This document shows, in pieces, positions 1 through 8,734 of a DNA stretch of 44,286 nucleotides. This DNA is from Candidatus Caccovicinus merdipullorum (GTDB taxonomy: Bacteria; Bacillota; Clostridia; Lachnospirales; Lachnospiraceae). Position 1 is the first letter of the stretch. Each line of letters begins with the position of its first letter. The notes below the pieces were generated by a model. The model was not told the origin of the DNA. It saw only the letters and a list, made by a program, of their open reading frames with translations, and did no database searches. Where the stretch lies: contig DVKS01000183.1 of assembly GCA_018715905.1 (NCBI GenBank), positions 1 through 44,286 of the forward strand. The letters are read 5' to 3'. A program made the position numbers and the translations under genes.

Positions 1-15
1 TGGGCTGAATATCAA

Positions 16-1302
16 TTACACAAGCTTTGCCTCAGCAACCAGCAGATCTACAGCTGCCTGTACAGCCAGATCCTGGCGCATCTGGTTCTTCTCGTTCTCG
101 CCCATATACTCTTTCAGCTTTTCTACTTCCATCTTATAAGCGTCAGCCATCTTCTGCAGTTCTTCGTCCAGTCTCTCATCGGAAATCTGGATATCTTCTG
201 CCTTGGCTACAGCCTCCAGAACCAGTCTGGTCTGAATCCGGCGGATAGCCTGGGGCTTCATCTGCTCCTTCAGATCATTCAGGGTCATGCCGGTATACTT
301 CATATAGTCATCCAGAGAAATGCCCTGGCTCTGCATACGGCGTGCGTAATCCTGAACCATGTTCTCTACCTGGCCGTTTACCATGGGATCCGGAATATCC
401 ATGGAAGCATTGGCAACAACAGCCTCCACTACCTTATCTTCATTCTGGGTAGCTGCTTCTTTCTTCTTCTTCTCCTCAAGCTTTGCTCTCAGATCAGCCT
501 TGTACTCATCCAGAGTCTCAAACTCGGAAACTTCGCTGGCAAACTCGTCATTTAACTCCGGAAGCTCTTTCTTCTTGATCTCCTTAACCGTTACCTTGAA
601 TACAGCAGGCTTTCCAGCCAGATTGGATGCGTGGTATTCCTCGGGGAAGGTTACATTTACTTCGCACTCTTCGCCGATGTTCTTTCCGATCAGCTGCTCC
701 TCAAAAGTATCGATGAAGGAGTGGGAGCCGATGGTCAGCGGATAATCCTGTGCCTCACCGCCCTCAAAAGGAGCGCCGTCCACAAAGCCCTTGAAATCGA
801 TCACGGTGCGGTCGCCGTCCTCTACGGCACGGTCCTCAATGGTAACCAGTCTGGAGTTCTGATCCTGAACCTTAACTAACTCAGCAGCAACATCCTCATC
901 GGTTACTTCCTCAGAAGCCTTCTCTACCTCTACACCCTTATACTGGCCCAGGGTAACTTCCGGCTTTACTGCAACCATGGCAGAATAAACGAAGGGCTGG
1001 CCCTTCTCGATCTTCTCTACGGAAATCTCCGGTCTGGATACGATCTCCAGTCCGCTCTCCTTCATGGCATCCGCATAGGTATTGTTAATGGCCTCATCTG
1101 CAGCATCCTCATAGAAAACTGCTGCGCCGTACATCTTCTCAATCATATTTAAAGGAGCCTTGCCCTTCCGGAATCCCGGGATGACAAACCGGTTCTTATT
1201 CTTCTTATATGCGGTCTGAATGCAGGCATCGAACTGCTCGGCAGAAACCTCCACAGTCAGCTTCGCCATGTTCTTCTCTAACTTTTCTACTTGTAAACTC
1301 AT
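16..1302 (-). CDS. tig: Trigger factor (ribosome-associated chaperone / peptidyl-prolyl isomerase)
   Basis: This is a full-length trigger factor of 428 residues, normal for the family. The N-terminal ribosome-binding domain carries the signature GFRKGKAP near residue 45, the loop that docks at the exit tunnel. The middle part (about 150-245) is the FKBP-like prolyl isomerase domain, and the lysine- and glutamate-rich C-terminal part is the helical chaperone arm. The start is supported by an AAGGAGG ribosome site about 10 bases upstream of ATG. It acts in the cytoplasm on nascent chains. In Firmicutes it often precedes clpP-clpX, which would lie off the left edge. No oddity is seen. Confidence 0.97.
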   Translation of the reverse strand: MSLQVEKLEKNMAKLTVEVSAEQFDACIQTAYKKNKNRFVIPGFRKGKAPLNMIEKMYGAAVFYEDAADEAINNTYADAMKESGLEIVSRPEISVEKIEKGQPFVYSAMVAVKPEVTLGQYKGVEVEKASEEVTDEDVAAELVKVQDQNSRLVTIEDRAVEDGDRTVIDFKGFVDGAPFEGGEAQDYPLTIGSHSFIDTFEEQLIGKNIGEECEVNVTFPEEYHASNLAGKPAVFKVTVKEIKKKELPELNDEFASEVSEFETLDEYKADLRAKLEEKKKKEAATQNEDKVVEAVVANASMDIPDPMVNGQVENMVQDYARRMQSQGISLDDYMKYTGMTLNDLKEQMKPQAIRRIQTRLVLEAVAKAEDIQISDERLDEELQKMADAYKMEVEKLKEYMGENEKNQMRQDLAVQAAVDLLVAEAKLV

Positions 1303-1498
1303 TTTATGGGTTCCTCCTTAAATCTATATGTGAACCGCCTTGGCTCTGGGCGCTACACTTCAATTTAATACTATAGCATATCTGTCCGGCAAATACCAGT
1401 CCTAAATCACAGAATTTTTGCCTGTTTTCCACGATTTACAGTAATGAAAGCCGTCTTTTTCCGACTCTGCGGGGCCCGTTGAAGGTTTCCTGACTGTG

Positions 1499-1532
1499 AA
1501 AAAAGGAATCCCGTCACGCAGGATTCCTTTTT
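1499..1532 (-). terminator. Intrinsic terminator downstream of the DJ-1/PfpI gene
   Basis: Seven-base GC-containing arms GGAATCC/GGATTCC, extended by A and T runs, flank a nine-base loop. The hairpin is followed by a T run on both strands, so it could work in either direction. It lies just after the stop of the minus-strand DJ-1/PfpI gene and separates it from tig. Confidence 0.85.
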
Positions 1533-1555
1533 GTAAAAATTTCCCTCTGAAATAT

Positions 1556-2113
1556 TTACACCTGATCATACTGAATGGCTGCCTTAACCTTCGCCGAAGT
1601 CTCCTGACCCACCAGAAGACGGGAAATCTCCAGCCCCAGATCCAGGGCATATCCGAGACCCCTCGCAGTGGTAACCAGCCCGTCGGTAATCACACCCTGA
1701 CTGGTATACTCTGCCCCCGTCAGCTTATCTTCAAAACCCGGATAGCAGGTGGCTTTCTTTCCTTTCAAAAGTCCCAGACCTCCAAGAACACTGGGCGCTG
1801 CACAAATCGCCGCCACCCTGCGCTCCTCCGACACCGCTTTCACCAGTGCTTCTCCCAGTTCCTTATGGGCAGCCAGATGGGCAGTGCCGGGCATCCCGCC
1901 CGGCAGGAAAATACAGTCTGCCTCATCTGGCTGGCTCTCTTCCCACAGAAGATCTGCCGTAATGCGGATCCCGTGCGCACCGGTTACCACTGGATTTCCG
2001 GTCATGGAAACCAGCTTAACGGTGATCCCGCTGCGGATCATCACATCCACAGCTGCCAGACACTCCACTTCTTCCAGGCCATCTGCCATGCATGCATATA
2101 CTACTGCTTTCAT
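1556..2113 (-). CDS. DJ-1/PfpI superfamily protein
   Basis: A 185-residue single-domain protein of the DJ-1/PfpI/YajL fold. The N-terminus contains the EEVE segment with the conserved acidic residue, and the nucleophile elbow is visible as AAICAAP at about residues 102-108, with the reactive cysteine at the turn. The family covers protein and nucleotide deglycases, chaperones and ThiJ-like proteins, so the exact reaction cannot be read from the sequence. Length is typical of the YajL/ThiJ group. An AGGAGG-type site lies upstream of ATG. The next gene upstream, DUF975, ends only about 40 bases away, so the two may be co-transcribed. A terminator follows. Confidence 0.9.
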   Translation of the reverse strand: MKAVVYACMADGLEEVECLAAVDVMIRSGITVKLVSMTGNPVVTGAHGIRITADLLWEESQPDEADCIFLPGGMPGTAHLAAHKELGEALVKAVSEERRVAAICAAPSVLGGLGLLKGKKATCYPGFEDKLTGAEYTSQGVITDGLVTTARGLGYALDLGLEISRLLVGQETSAKVKAAIQYDQV

Positions 2114-2151
2114 CTTGTTTCCTCCTGATTTTTTAGTCGCTCTGTTTTCTG

Positions 2152-2970
2152 CTAAAAACGCTTATTGGGATCCTGATAAAAGGAACCGCCCTGCCAGTTT
2201 TCTCCCTGGGCCTGCTGGGTATATACTGCCCCGTCCGCATCCGGCGCATGCGCGCCGTTTCTGGCAATTCCCAGGCGGTCCTCCCGAAGCTTAAGATAAA
2301 GTTCTGCCAGAGTCGCCTCGTAATAAGGATTTACAAAGAATCCGCCGATGCAGCAGCACAGCACGCCCAGAAGATACCAGCCGATAAAGGAAAGCTCCAG
2401 CACCCAGGTGGCAAATTTATTTCCATCCATCATCTGCTTGCTGAGACGAAAAATCTCTTTGCTGTCCATGGAAGGGTACTCCGCAACCAGGTACGGAACC
2501 ATATAATACTCATAATGCTTGATAATTCCAGGAATAATAAGCAGCAGAGACCATAAAAACTCATACAGCCCCCGGAGAAACTGCACCTTTACAATATTCA
2601 TGTAACGGCCTTTCTTGAATCCTCCGAACAGCTCTTCGAACCCGGCATTTCTCTGCTCCAGAGTACTCATGGAAAAATACCGGCACTTGCCCACTGCTAC
2701 CACATTTGACACAAATATGGAAAATAGGATGACCACTGCAAAAATGACAAACATAACGCAAAGCAGAATTAATAAGAACTCCATGTCATTGCCTGCAATG
2801 ATGGAATTCGTTTCCGCAGTATTCACTGTAGAGGTTACGCCCGTGGGCACATACCCCTCGCTGGAACCCGCCCCAAGAATGCCTGCTACAAATACCACCA
2901 GAAGTCCATACCAGTAGTAGCGCCGGAGTCCCTCTTTTGCCCGGCTTTTTAATTCAGCCCTTGTCCACAT
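2152..2970 (-). CDS. DUF975 family integral membrane protein
   Basis: A membrane protein of about 272 residues matching the DUF975 family. Visible features are an N-terminal RAELKSRAKEGLR amphipathic segment, then several hydrophobic spans (one near residue 25, a pair around 75-105, and further ones around 155-175 and 200-225). A polar C-terminal tail ends in QDPNKRF. The function of DUF975 is unknown. The ORF track starts two codons earlier; I prefer the ATG at 2970 because the GGAGG site then has normal spacing (it nearly touches the first ATG) and family members start MWTR-like. A palindromic intergenic repeat lies upstream. Confidence 0.85.
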   Translation of the reverse strand: MWTRAELKSRAKEGLRRYYWYGLLVVFVAGILGAGSSEGYVPTGVTSTVNTAETNSIIAGNDMEFLLILLCVMFVIFAVVILFSIFVSNVVAVGKCRYFSMSTLEQRNAGFEELFGGFKKGRYMNIVKVQFLRGLYEFLWSLLLIIPGIIKHYEYYMVPYLVAEYPSMDSKEIFRLSKQMMDGNKFATWVLELSFIGWYLLGVLCCCIGGFFVNPYYEATLAELYLKLREDRLGIARNGAHAPDADGAVYTQQAQGENWQGGSFYQDPNKRF

Positions 2971-3017
2971 TTCCATTCCCTCCTCACTTTTCTTCTGAAT
3001 GAAGGCTTCTGTAAAGA

Positions 3018-3110
3018 TCCTGCCGCCGGACAGGCGGCAGCAATTTACATCACGAAGTATCCAGCAAGACGCGCCAGTGACGCGTCTTGTCGGATTTTTT
3101 CACAGCCGCC
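3018..3110 (-). repeat. Palindromic intergenic element (relative of those at 21.3 and 43.0 kb)
   Basis: The 320-base gap between the divergent DUF975 and CYTH genes holds two strong palindromes. One is CTGCCGCC-GGACA-GGCGGCAG. The other is CAAGACGCG/CGCGTCTTG around a short loop, followed by a T run on the plus strand. The first hairpin resembles those in the leaders at 21329 and 42980, and like them it sits close upstream of the ribosome site of a minus-strand gene. The CGCGTCTTG motif recurs upstream of thrS near 25120. It may be a mobile REP-like element or a leader structure. The remaining bases up to the promoter at 3224 show nothing else. Confidence 0.6.
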
Positions 3111-3223
3111 TTTAGTATAGCATAAACACTCCAGTCAGAAAAGCAAAGTTATCTAAAAACTTCTTACATTTTTCTTTCATTTGCAGCTTTCTTCTCATTC
3201 TCCAGGCGGATTTGTCTTTTTCA

Positions 3224-3251
3224 TTGACATCCGACGCCAGTATGATATGAT
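3224..3251 (+). promoter_or_regulatory. Sigma-A promoter for the CYTH gene
   Basis: A perfect -35 TTGACA (3224-3229) is followed after 16 bases by TATGAT (3246-3251). This lies about 45 bases upstream of the plus-strand CYTH start codon. Confidence 0.8.
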
Positions 3252-3296
3252 ACGGTCATAACTGCAAACAGTACAATCAAAAAGCGAGGAATCCTT

Positions 3297-3785
3297 ATGG
3301 AAATTGAACGCAAATATCTGATTCATGAAATACCAAAAGTCTGTCTTTCCTACCCTTACAGCCAGATTGAACAGGGATATCTCTGTACCGAACCGGTGGT
3401 CCGGGTGCGCAGAGACGGCGATGAATACTATCTGACTTACAAAGGAAAGGGCCTTTTAGCCAGAGAAGAATACAATCTTCCTCTAACCCGGGAAGCATAT
3501 GCGCATCTGATTGCAAAGGCCGACGGCATCATTCTTTCAAAGCGCCGCTACCGCATTCCGTTAACCGATGCTATGAAGGCGGGCTCCCCTGAAACAGTAC
3601 CGGCAGAAGTTTTGCCTCTTACTGTGGAGCTGGATGTATTTGAAGGCCGATACCAGGGGCTGATCCTGGCAGAAGTGGAATTTCCCACCATGGAACAGGC
3701 AGAGTCTTTCACGCCCCCTTCCTGGTTCGGTCCGGACGTGACGCTAAGCGGAGAATACCAGAACAGCCGGTTAAGCCGCGGCTGA
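3297..3785 (+). CDS. CYTH domain protein (triphosphate tunnel metalloenzyme)
   Basis: A 162-residue protein starting MEIERKYL, the ExExK signature of the CYTH/triphosphate tunnel family, in which the glutamates bind metal and the lysine contacts triphosphate. Further charged strands follow (VRVRRDGDEYYLTYKG, YNLPLT, SKRRYRIP, VELDVFEG, LAEVEF), as expected for the eight-stranded tunnel. Members hydrolyse inorganic tripolyphosphate or nucleoside triphosphates, or cyclise ATP. A tripolyphosphatase role is common for short bacterial versions but cannot be proven here. It has its own promoter and a GAGGA site and stands alone among minus-strand genes. Confidence 0.9.
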   Translation: MEIERKYLIHEIPKVCLSYPYSQIEQGYLCTEPVVRVRRDGDEYYLTYKGKGLLAREEYNLPLTREAYAHLIAKADGIILSKRRYRIPLTDAMKAGSPETVPAEVLPLTVELDVFEGRYQGLILAEVEFPTMEQAESFTPPSWFGPDVTLSGEYQNSRLSRG

Positions 3786-3829
3786 TTTAAGAAAACGCGC
3801 TGCCGAATCCACCATGGAATATATTCGGT

Positions 3830-4912
3830 TCAGGCGCCGACATCCCTGCAGGCCTTCAGCAGGGAAAGAAGGACCTGGTTTTCTTCTTCTCCCTTTACGC
3901 ACACTCGGTAATCCCGTCCGTCCAGTCCGTGATAATTTCCGCAGGAACGGATCAGAAGTTCCCTTTTCAGGCATTCTTCATACAGACTCCCTTCCGGAAC
4001 TTCAGGACGGACATCCCGGAAAAACACGTAGTTGGCCGCCGGCGGGATTACCTGAAATCCCAGATCCGAAAGTCCTTCAAAAAGCTGCTTCCGCCCCCGG
4101 CGGATCATGTCCTTTGTTTTTTCCCGGTATTCACTTTCGCCAAGGGCAGCCAGCCCTGCCTCCTGTGCCGTACCAGATACGGACCAGGGCTGGCGCACTT
4201 CTTCCATCTTCTTTAAAAGCGCCTGGTTTGCGGTTACACAGTACCCCAGCCGAAGGCCGGCCATACCGTAAAGTTTGGTAAAGGCCTTAAAAATAACCAT
4301 ATGGGGGAAGCGGTCGGTCTCCTGAAGGAGCGAAAAAGCCTCCGGGTGATCCAGAAAATCCACAAAGCATTCATCCAGGGCAAAGCATATCTTCTGTTTT
4401 TCTAAAAATTCTGCAAGTTCCTCCAGCTCCTGTTTCGGCACGGCTGTACCGGTGGGATTGTTGGGATTGCAGAAAAAAAGAATCTCCGGCTTTTTCCCCT
4501 CTTTTCCCATGGTCCGGATCTTCTCTTCAAGGACCCTTACATCCGGCCGGAAATCACGCTCCCGTTCCAGACAGTATAATTCCTGCCGGCATCCGGCAGC
4601 CTCCAGGGCCTTCTCATACTCCGAAAAAGTGGGAGCCAGAAGAAGGGCTTGCTTCGGCCTCATGGCCAGAGCCAGCTGAAAGATCAGATCCGCCGCACCA
4701 TTTCCGCAGAGGATCCTATCCTCCGGGATTTGATGAAACGCTCCAAGGGCCTTTTTAAGCCGGCGGCACCGGGGATCCGGATACCGGCAGCAGTCCTCGG
4801 CCGAGCGCCGCACAGCCTCCTTTACCCCTTCCGGCGTTCCCAGGGGATTTACATTTGCCGAAAAATCCCAGCGGATCCGCCGGCTGTACACATCTCCTCC
4901 ATGGGCATCCAT
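3830..4912 (-). CDS. cobD: Threonine-phosphate decarboxylase CobD-like (PLP aminotransferase fold)
   Basis: A 360-residue fold-type-I PLP enzyme. The N-terminal HGGDVY and DFSANVNPLG motifs are characteristic of L-threonine-O-3-phosphate decarboxylases, which make (R)-1-amino-2-propanol phosphate for the cobalamin side arm. Visible PLP elements are FCNPNNPTG (about 165-175), a DECFVDF strand and FKAFTKLYGMAGLRLGY with the Schiff-base lysine. Histidinol-phosphate aminotransferase is the close alternative, but the HGG start and the cobalamin neighbours favour CobD. The ATG overlaps the cbiC stop as TGATG, indicating translational coupling. It is the last gene of the cobQ-cbiC-cobD block. Confidence 0.88.
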   Translation of the reverse strand: MDAHGGDVYSRRIRWDFSANVNPLGTPEGVKEAVRRSAEDCCRYPDPRCRRLKKALGAFHQIPEDRILCGNGAADLIFQLALAMRPKQALLLAPTFSEYEKALEAAGCRQELYCLERERDFRPDVRVLEEKIRTMGKEGKKPEILFFCNPNNPTGTAVPKQELEELAEFLEKQKICFALDECFVDFLDHPEAFSLLQETDRFPHMVIFKAFTKLYGMAGLRLGYCVTANQALLKKMEEVRQPWSVSGTAQEAGLAALGESEYREKTKDMIRRGRKQLFEGLSDLGFQVIPPAANYVFFRDVRPEVPEGSLYEECLKRELLIRSCGNYHGLDGRDYRVCVKGEEENQVLLSLLKACRDVGA

Positions 4913-5601
4913 CAGCGTCCCCCCTCCTTTTCCGGTTTTCCCGCCTGGTAAAGCATGGCATTGACGATGGCCGCCGCCACATTGCTTCCGCCTTTCCTCC
5001 CCCGGGCCACAATGCTTGGCACATTCTGCCGCTTTATCAGCTCTTCCTTGGAAGAAACCACATTGACAAATCCCACCGGCGCACCGATGACCAGGGCGGG
5101 ATGGATCCGCCCTTCATCAATAAGATCACAAAGCGCGTACAATGCCGTAGGAGCATTTCCAATGGCATAGATCACCGGCGGCATACCCGATGCGTCCTTT
5201 CCAAAAAGGGAAGCGGATTTTTCCATGCTGACTGCCGCTCTGGTACAGCCTCTCCGGGAAGCTTCTTCCGTCACATCCGGATCTGCCATAAAGCAGAATA
5301 CCTCGACACCGAGACTTTCTGCTTTCTTTTTATTAATGCCGGCCCTGGCCATATTGGTATCCGTCACAATGACTGCACCTGCTTCCAGGGCCCGGATCCC
5401 TGTTTTTACCGCATCCGGTGTAAATACCAGATTTTCGGCATAATCAAAATCCGCTGTGGTATGGATGGCCCTTCGGATCACCGGCCCGTTTTCCGCATCC
5501 AGACAAATCCCCATGGCTTCCAGTTCCTCGTTTATAATGGAGAAGCTTCTCTCCTCGATTTTTTCCGGACGAACCGTCTCTCTTTCTTTGTTTCCGCTCA
5601 T
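4912..5601 (-). CDS. cbiC: Cobalt-precorrin-8 methylmutase
   Basis: This protein of about 229 residues matches CbiC/CobH, which moves the C-11 methyl group to C-12 to form cobyrinic acid. The diagnostic AIHTTADFDYAENL segment contains the catalytic histidine, and GAPVGFVNVVSSKEEL, TNMARAGI and the GRKGGSNVAAAIVNAMLY C-terminus are all family hallmarks. I chose the ATG at 5601 rather than 5631 because it follows an AGGAGG site and fits family length. It overlaps cobD by one base and follows cobQ closely. Other corrin-ring genes are not in this window, so the pathway must be completed elsewhere. Confidence 0.94.
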   Translation of the reverse strand: MSGNKERETVRPEKIEERSFSIINEELEAMGICLDAENGPVIRRAIHTTADFDYAENLVFTPDAVKTGIRALEAGAVIVTDTNMARAGINKKKAESLGVEVFCFMADPDVTEEASRRGCTRAAVSMEKSASLFGKDASGMPPVIYAIGNAPTALYALCDLIDEGRIHPALVIGAPVGFVNVVSSKEELIKRQNVPSIVARGRKGGSNVAAAIVNAMLYQAGKPEKEGGR

Positions 5602-5648
5602 AAACCCTCCTGTTCTCCGCCCTGCGGCCATTCTCCCTGGAGCGGCTG

Positions 5649-7220
5649 TCAGCAGCCTTCCTCCAGGATCCGGTAAATCTGTTTCATATCAAGACTTTTT
5701 CGAAGTTCCCGGGCCAAATAGTCATACTGCCGGGTCCGGTAAGCCTGATAGTCAAAAGACTCTGTGTTTTCCGGAAGGCCCTTCTTTCTGCGCAGTTCAT
5801 TGACGATCTCTCCGGCGATTCCTTCCTGATCAAAGATCCCGTGAACATAGCTTCCATATATATTTCCCCGGCTCCATCCGTCAGAATGCACCGCTTTCGA
5901 GCTGCCGGTTTCGTCTATTAAATATGCAAAGGGACGGCAGATTTCCAGATTTCCATTGACCATACGGGTTGTATCGGCCGCGCCCATTTCCCGGCAGATA
6001 ACGGTCTCTCCCATATGAATCTCATAACCAGAAAGACATTTTCCTGAAAGGGAGGAAAAGAGCCCTTCCACCTGGCCAAAGGAACCGGATACCTGCCTTC
6101 TTGTCTTTTCCCGTTGGAATACCGTGGTCAAAGGCAGAAGCCCCATGCCGGAAATGCTCCTTCCCGGCTCTCCTTCCGCCCCTTCCGGATCCGACAAGGT
6201 CTCTCCCAGCATCTGGTATCCGCCGCAGATCCCCCACACAGGGGTTCCCCGGTCAGCCAGCTTAATGACCGCCCCTTCCAGACCGTTCTGCCGCATCCAC
6301 AGAAGATCACCGATGGTATTCTTTGTTCCTGGAAGGATCACCAGGTCCGGCTCCCCAAGTTCCTGAGGACTCTCTACATAGCGGAGGGAGACGCCGGGCA
6401 TGGCGGAAAACACGGCCGCATCCGTAAAGTTTGAAATCCTGGGAAGGCGGATCACTGCAATGTCCGCCAGTCCGGCCGCTGCCCCTCCTCCGGTTTTCAG
6501 GCGGCTGCTTAAGCTGTCCTCATCATCAATATCCACCTGCATATACGGAACAACGCCTACCACCGGCCGGCCGCAAAGCTCTTCCAGCTGCCGGATCCCC
6601 GGCTCAAGGATGGAAACATCTCCCCGGAATTTATTTACAATCAGGCCCTTGATCCGCTTCTTCTCTTCTTCCTCCAAAAGCGCCACAGTGCCGTAAAGCT
6701 GGGCGAAAACCCCGCCCCGGTCAATATCCCCTGCAAGGAGTACCGGAGCATTTACCATCCGAGCCAGCCCCATATTTACAATATCGTCCTGCTTCAGATT
6801 GATCTCCGCCGGGCTTCCTGCGCCTTCTATGACAATGATGTCGTATTCTTTATCCAGCTTTTCGTAGGCCTCCCAGATTATCGGGATCAGATTCTTTTTA
6901 TATGCGAAATAATCCCTGGCCTTCATATTTCCCGTGGGAACTCCGTTTACGATCACCTGGGAACCCACATCTGTAGTAGGCTTCAGGAGAATGGGGTTCA
7001 TGGCGGCTGTGGGTTCAATGCCGGCAGCTTCCGCCTGGGCCGCCTGGGCCCGGCCGATCTCCAGACCCTCTTTTGTGATGTAGGAATTCAGCGCCATATT
7101 CTGGGACTTAAAGGGGGCCGTGCGGTAGCCGTCCTGACGGAAAATCCGGCATAAGCCGGCTGCCAGAAGGCTTTTTCCCGCATTGGACATGGTCCCCTGT
7201 ATCATGATGGGTTTTGCCAC
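5649..7220 (-). CDS. cobQ: Cobyric acid synthase (glutamine-dependent amidase)
   Basis: A 523-residue CobQ/CbiP that amidates corrin side chains b, d, e and g using glutamine and ATP. The N-terminal dethiobiotin-synthetase-like ATPase has a P-loop GTMSNAGKS, then [13 protein letters not shown] and [13 protein letters not shown]. The C-terminal class-I glutaminase has the nucleophile in [11 protein letters not shown] and the histidine in [10 protein letters not shown]. The start codon is GTG with an AGGAG site nine bases upstream. It is the first gene of the cobQ-cbiC-cobD unit. No cobalamin riboswitch is visible in the short gap to rplT, so the genes may rely on an unseen promoter or on read-through from the ribosomal operon. 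Confidence 0.95.
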   Translation of the reverse strand: MAKPIMIQGTMSNAGKSLLAAGLCRIFRQDGYRTAPFKSQNMALNSYITKEGLEIGRAQAAQAEAAGIEPTAAMNPILLKPTTDVGSQVIVNGVPTGNMKARDYFAYKKNLIPIIWEAYEKLDKEYDIIVIEGAGSPAEINLKQDDIVNMGLARMVNAPVLLAGDIDRGGVFAQLYGTVALLEEEEKKRIKGLIVNKFRGDVSILEPGIRQLEELCGRPVVGVVPYMQVDIDDEDSLSSRLKTGGGAAAGLADIAVIRLPRISNFTDAAVFSAMPGVSLRYVESPQELGEPDLVILPGTKNTIGDLLWMRQNGLEGAVIKLADRGTPVWGICGGYQMLGETLSDPEGAEGEPGRSISGMGLLPLTTVFQREKTRRQVSGSFGQVEGLFSSLSGKCLSGYEIHMGETVICREMGAADTTRMVNGNLEICRPFAYLIDETGSSKAVHSDGWSRGNIYGSYVHGIFDQEGIAGEIVNELRRKKGLPENTESFDYQAYRTRQYDYLARELRKSLDMKQIYRILEEGC

Positions 7221-7296
7221 TTTCCTGTTCTCCTCTCTGGGCCTTTTTTCGAAATCAGGACAGGATTCCCGGCCCCGGCAGAAATCTGCCTATACA

Positions 7297-7323
7297 GAAA
7301 ACAGCCCCGGAATCCGGGGCTGT
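7297..7323 (-). terminator. Intrinsic terminator after rplT
   Basis: A perfect ten-base stem ACAGCCCCGG/CCGGGGCTGT with a three-base loop is followed on the minus strand by a short T run. It closes the infC-rpmI-rplT operon and would limit read-through into cobQ. Confidence 0.85.
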
Positions 7324-7351
7324 AAAATTTTCTTTGAACAGCTGATGAAAA

Positions 7352-7708
7352 TTAAGCCAGCTTGGACTTTGCCAGCTCTGCTAACTTTGCAAATCCTTCT
7401 GCATCGTTAATGGCCATATCGGATAAGATCTTGCGGTTCATCTCCACGCCGGCCAGCTTTAAGCCGTACATGAACTTGCTGTAGGATAAGCCGTTGATTC
7501 TGGCTGCAGCGTTGATACGTGCGATCCACAGCTGACGGAACTGTCTCTTTCTCTCCTTGCGGCCAGCGTAGGAGCTGGTCAGCGCTCTCATTACGGACTG
7601 CTTTGCCACACGATACTGCTTGGAACGTGCGCCTCTGTAGCCCTTTGCCATCTTTAATACTCTATTATGCTTCTTTTTAGCATTTAAACCGCCTTTAATT
7701 CTTGCCAT
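7352..7708 (-). CDS. rplT: Large ribosomal subunit protein bL20
   Basis: A 118-residue L20, standard length. It begins [19 protein letters not shown] with the very basic extended N-terminus that threads into 23S rRNA, followed by the globular part with [11 protein letters not shown] and the C-terminal [12 protein letters not shown]. In Firmicutes L20 also binds the leader of its own mRNA and represses the operon. It is the third gene of infC-rpmI-rplT with a clear ribosome site. Confidence 0.98.
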   Translation of the reverse strand: MARIKGGLNAKKKHNRVLKMAKGYRGARSKQYRVAKQSVMRALTSSYAGRKERKRQFRQLWIARINAAARINGLSYSKFMYGLKLAGVEMNRKILSDMAINDAEGFAKLAELAKSKLA

Positions 7709-7737
7709 CGGTAATTCCTCCTTCTCTTAACTAAAAC

Positions 7738-7935
7738 TTACAGATATGGTAAAATCTTCTTCATTACCTTGGAATTGGTTGCATCGGTAACGATATCTTT
7801 TCTAAGATTTCTCTTTCTCTTGGTGGACTTCTTAGTTAAGATGTGAGACTTGTAAGCTTTATTTCTTACCAGCTTTCCGGTTCCGGTCTTTTTGAAACGC
7901 TTTGCAGCAGCTTTGCTTGTTTTTAACTTAGGCAT
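7738..7935 (-). CDS. rpmI: Large ribosomal subunit protein bL35
   Basis: A 65-residue, lysine- and arginine-rich protein beginning [21 protein letters not shown], the L35 signature, and ending near KKILPYL. It lies between infC and rplT with 29-base gaps and a good GGAGG site, the universal order of this operon. Confidence 0.98.
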   Translation of the reverse strand: MPKLKTSKAAAKRFKKTGTGKLVRNKAYKSHILTKKSTKRKRNLRKDIVTDATNSKVMKKILPYL

Positions 7936-7964
7936 TGTAAAATCCTCCTTAAATCTTCTATTCT

Positions 7965-8471
7965 TTAACGTTTTGCAGTTAAGAACATAACCATGCTTCT
8001 TCCTTCAACCTTGGAAGGCTTGTCGATTACAGCAATATCCGACAGACTCTCAGCGAATTCGTCCAGAATATACTTTGACTGGTTCATATGAGCCATCTCA
8101 CGACCACGGAAACGCAGTGTTACCTTTACCTTATTTCCCTTTTCCAGGAACTTTCTGGCGGCTGAGGTCTTTGTGTTCAGGTCATTGGTGTCAATGTTCG
8201 GAGACAACCGGACTTCCTTGATCTCGATCACCTTCTGCTTCTTCTTCGCTTCCTTCTCCTTACGGACAAGCTCATAGCGGTATTTGCCGTAATCGATAAT
8301 CTTACATACCGGCGGCTTCGCAGTCGGAGCGATCTTTACCAGGTCCAGATCTGCTTCCAGGGCCAGCTTATATGCCTCCTTGGCAGACATGATTCCCAAC
8401 TTCTCTCCGTGTTCACCGATCAGCAGAACCTCTCTGTCTCTGATCTGTTCGTTAATCATTAACTCGCTAAT
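7965..8471 (-). CDS. infC: Translation initiation factor IF-3, AUU start
   Basis: IF-3 controls start-codon fidelity and subunit joining. The N-domain runs from [11 protein letters not shown] to the [10 protein letters not shown] linker, and the C-domain contains [15 protein letters not shown] and [15 protein letters not shown]. The ORF track begins at an ATG at 8459, but that ATG lacks a well-spaced ribosome site. An in-frame ATT at 8471 lies nine bases after GGAGG and adds ISEL before MINEQ, giving 168 residues. infC genes are known to use rare AUU-type starts, which IF-3 itself discriminates against, giving autoregulation. The leader upstream adds a transcriptional attenuator. Confidence 0.95.
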   Translation of the reverse strand: MSELMINEQIRDREVLLIGEHGEKLGIMSAKEAYKLALEADLDLVKIAPTAKPPVCKIIDYGKYRYELVRKEKEAKKKQKVIEIKEVRLSPNIDTNDLNTKTSAARKFLEKGNKVKVTLRFRGREMAHMNQSKYILDEFAESLSDIAVIDKPSKVEGRSMVMFLTAKR

Positions 8472-8700
8472 AGTCGTACACCTCCAATTATTAATTCGAA
8501 ATCAGCAGCGCCTGTAAACAGGCAAAAATAAAGTGGATAGACAGACTATCCACTATTTAAGCACGTAAAAACCATACGGCAAAGCCAATGCTCCGCACCG
8601 GTTATCTTAAATATGAACCCAGGTCACTGCATCTTATGTAAATGCTTCCGTGCCAAGGTGAGGTGGATACCTGCTTTCCTGAAGTTGCTCTCACAACTTA
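8472..8700 (-). ncRNA. infC operon leader (L20-type autoregulatory leader)
   Basis: The region of about 230 bases between the infC promoter and its start codon has no ORF but contains several complementary segments and ends in a clear intrinsic terminator just ahead of infC. This is the arrangement of the Firmicutes L20 leader, where bound L20 promotes premature termination. The assignment rests on position and the terminator; I did not match a covariance model. Confidence 0.75.
8524..8553 (-). terminator. Leader attenuator terminator upstream of infC
   Basis: A perfect eight-base stem (GTGGATAG/CTATCCAC) with a five-base loop is followed on the minus strand by TTTATTTTT. It stands inside the leader, about 50 bases before the infC start, so it is an attenuator rather than an operon end. 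Confidence 0.88.
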
Positions 8701-8704
8701 AATT

Positions 8705-8734
8705 ACTATACTACAGCTGATTTAAATTGTCAAC
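8705..8734 (-). promoter_or_regulatory. Sigma-A promoter of infC-rpmI-rplT
   Basis: TTGACA (8729-8734) and TATAGT (8705-8710) are separated by 18 bases. The -35 box contains the TGA stop codon of the upstream hydrolase gene, so the peptide operon and the ribosomal operon abut with no terminator between them. Confidence 0.85.

Noticed and set aside
7221-7351. Cobalamin riboswitch upstream of cobQ
   Set aside because: The 130-base gap holds only the rplT terminator and a ribosome site; no B12 box was seen.
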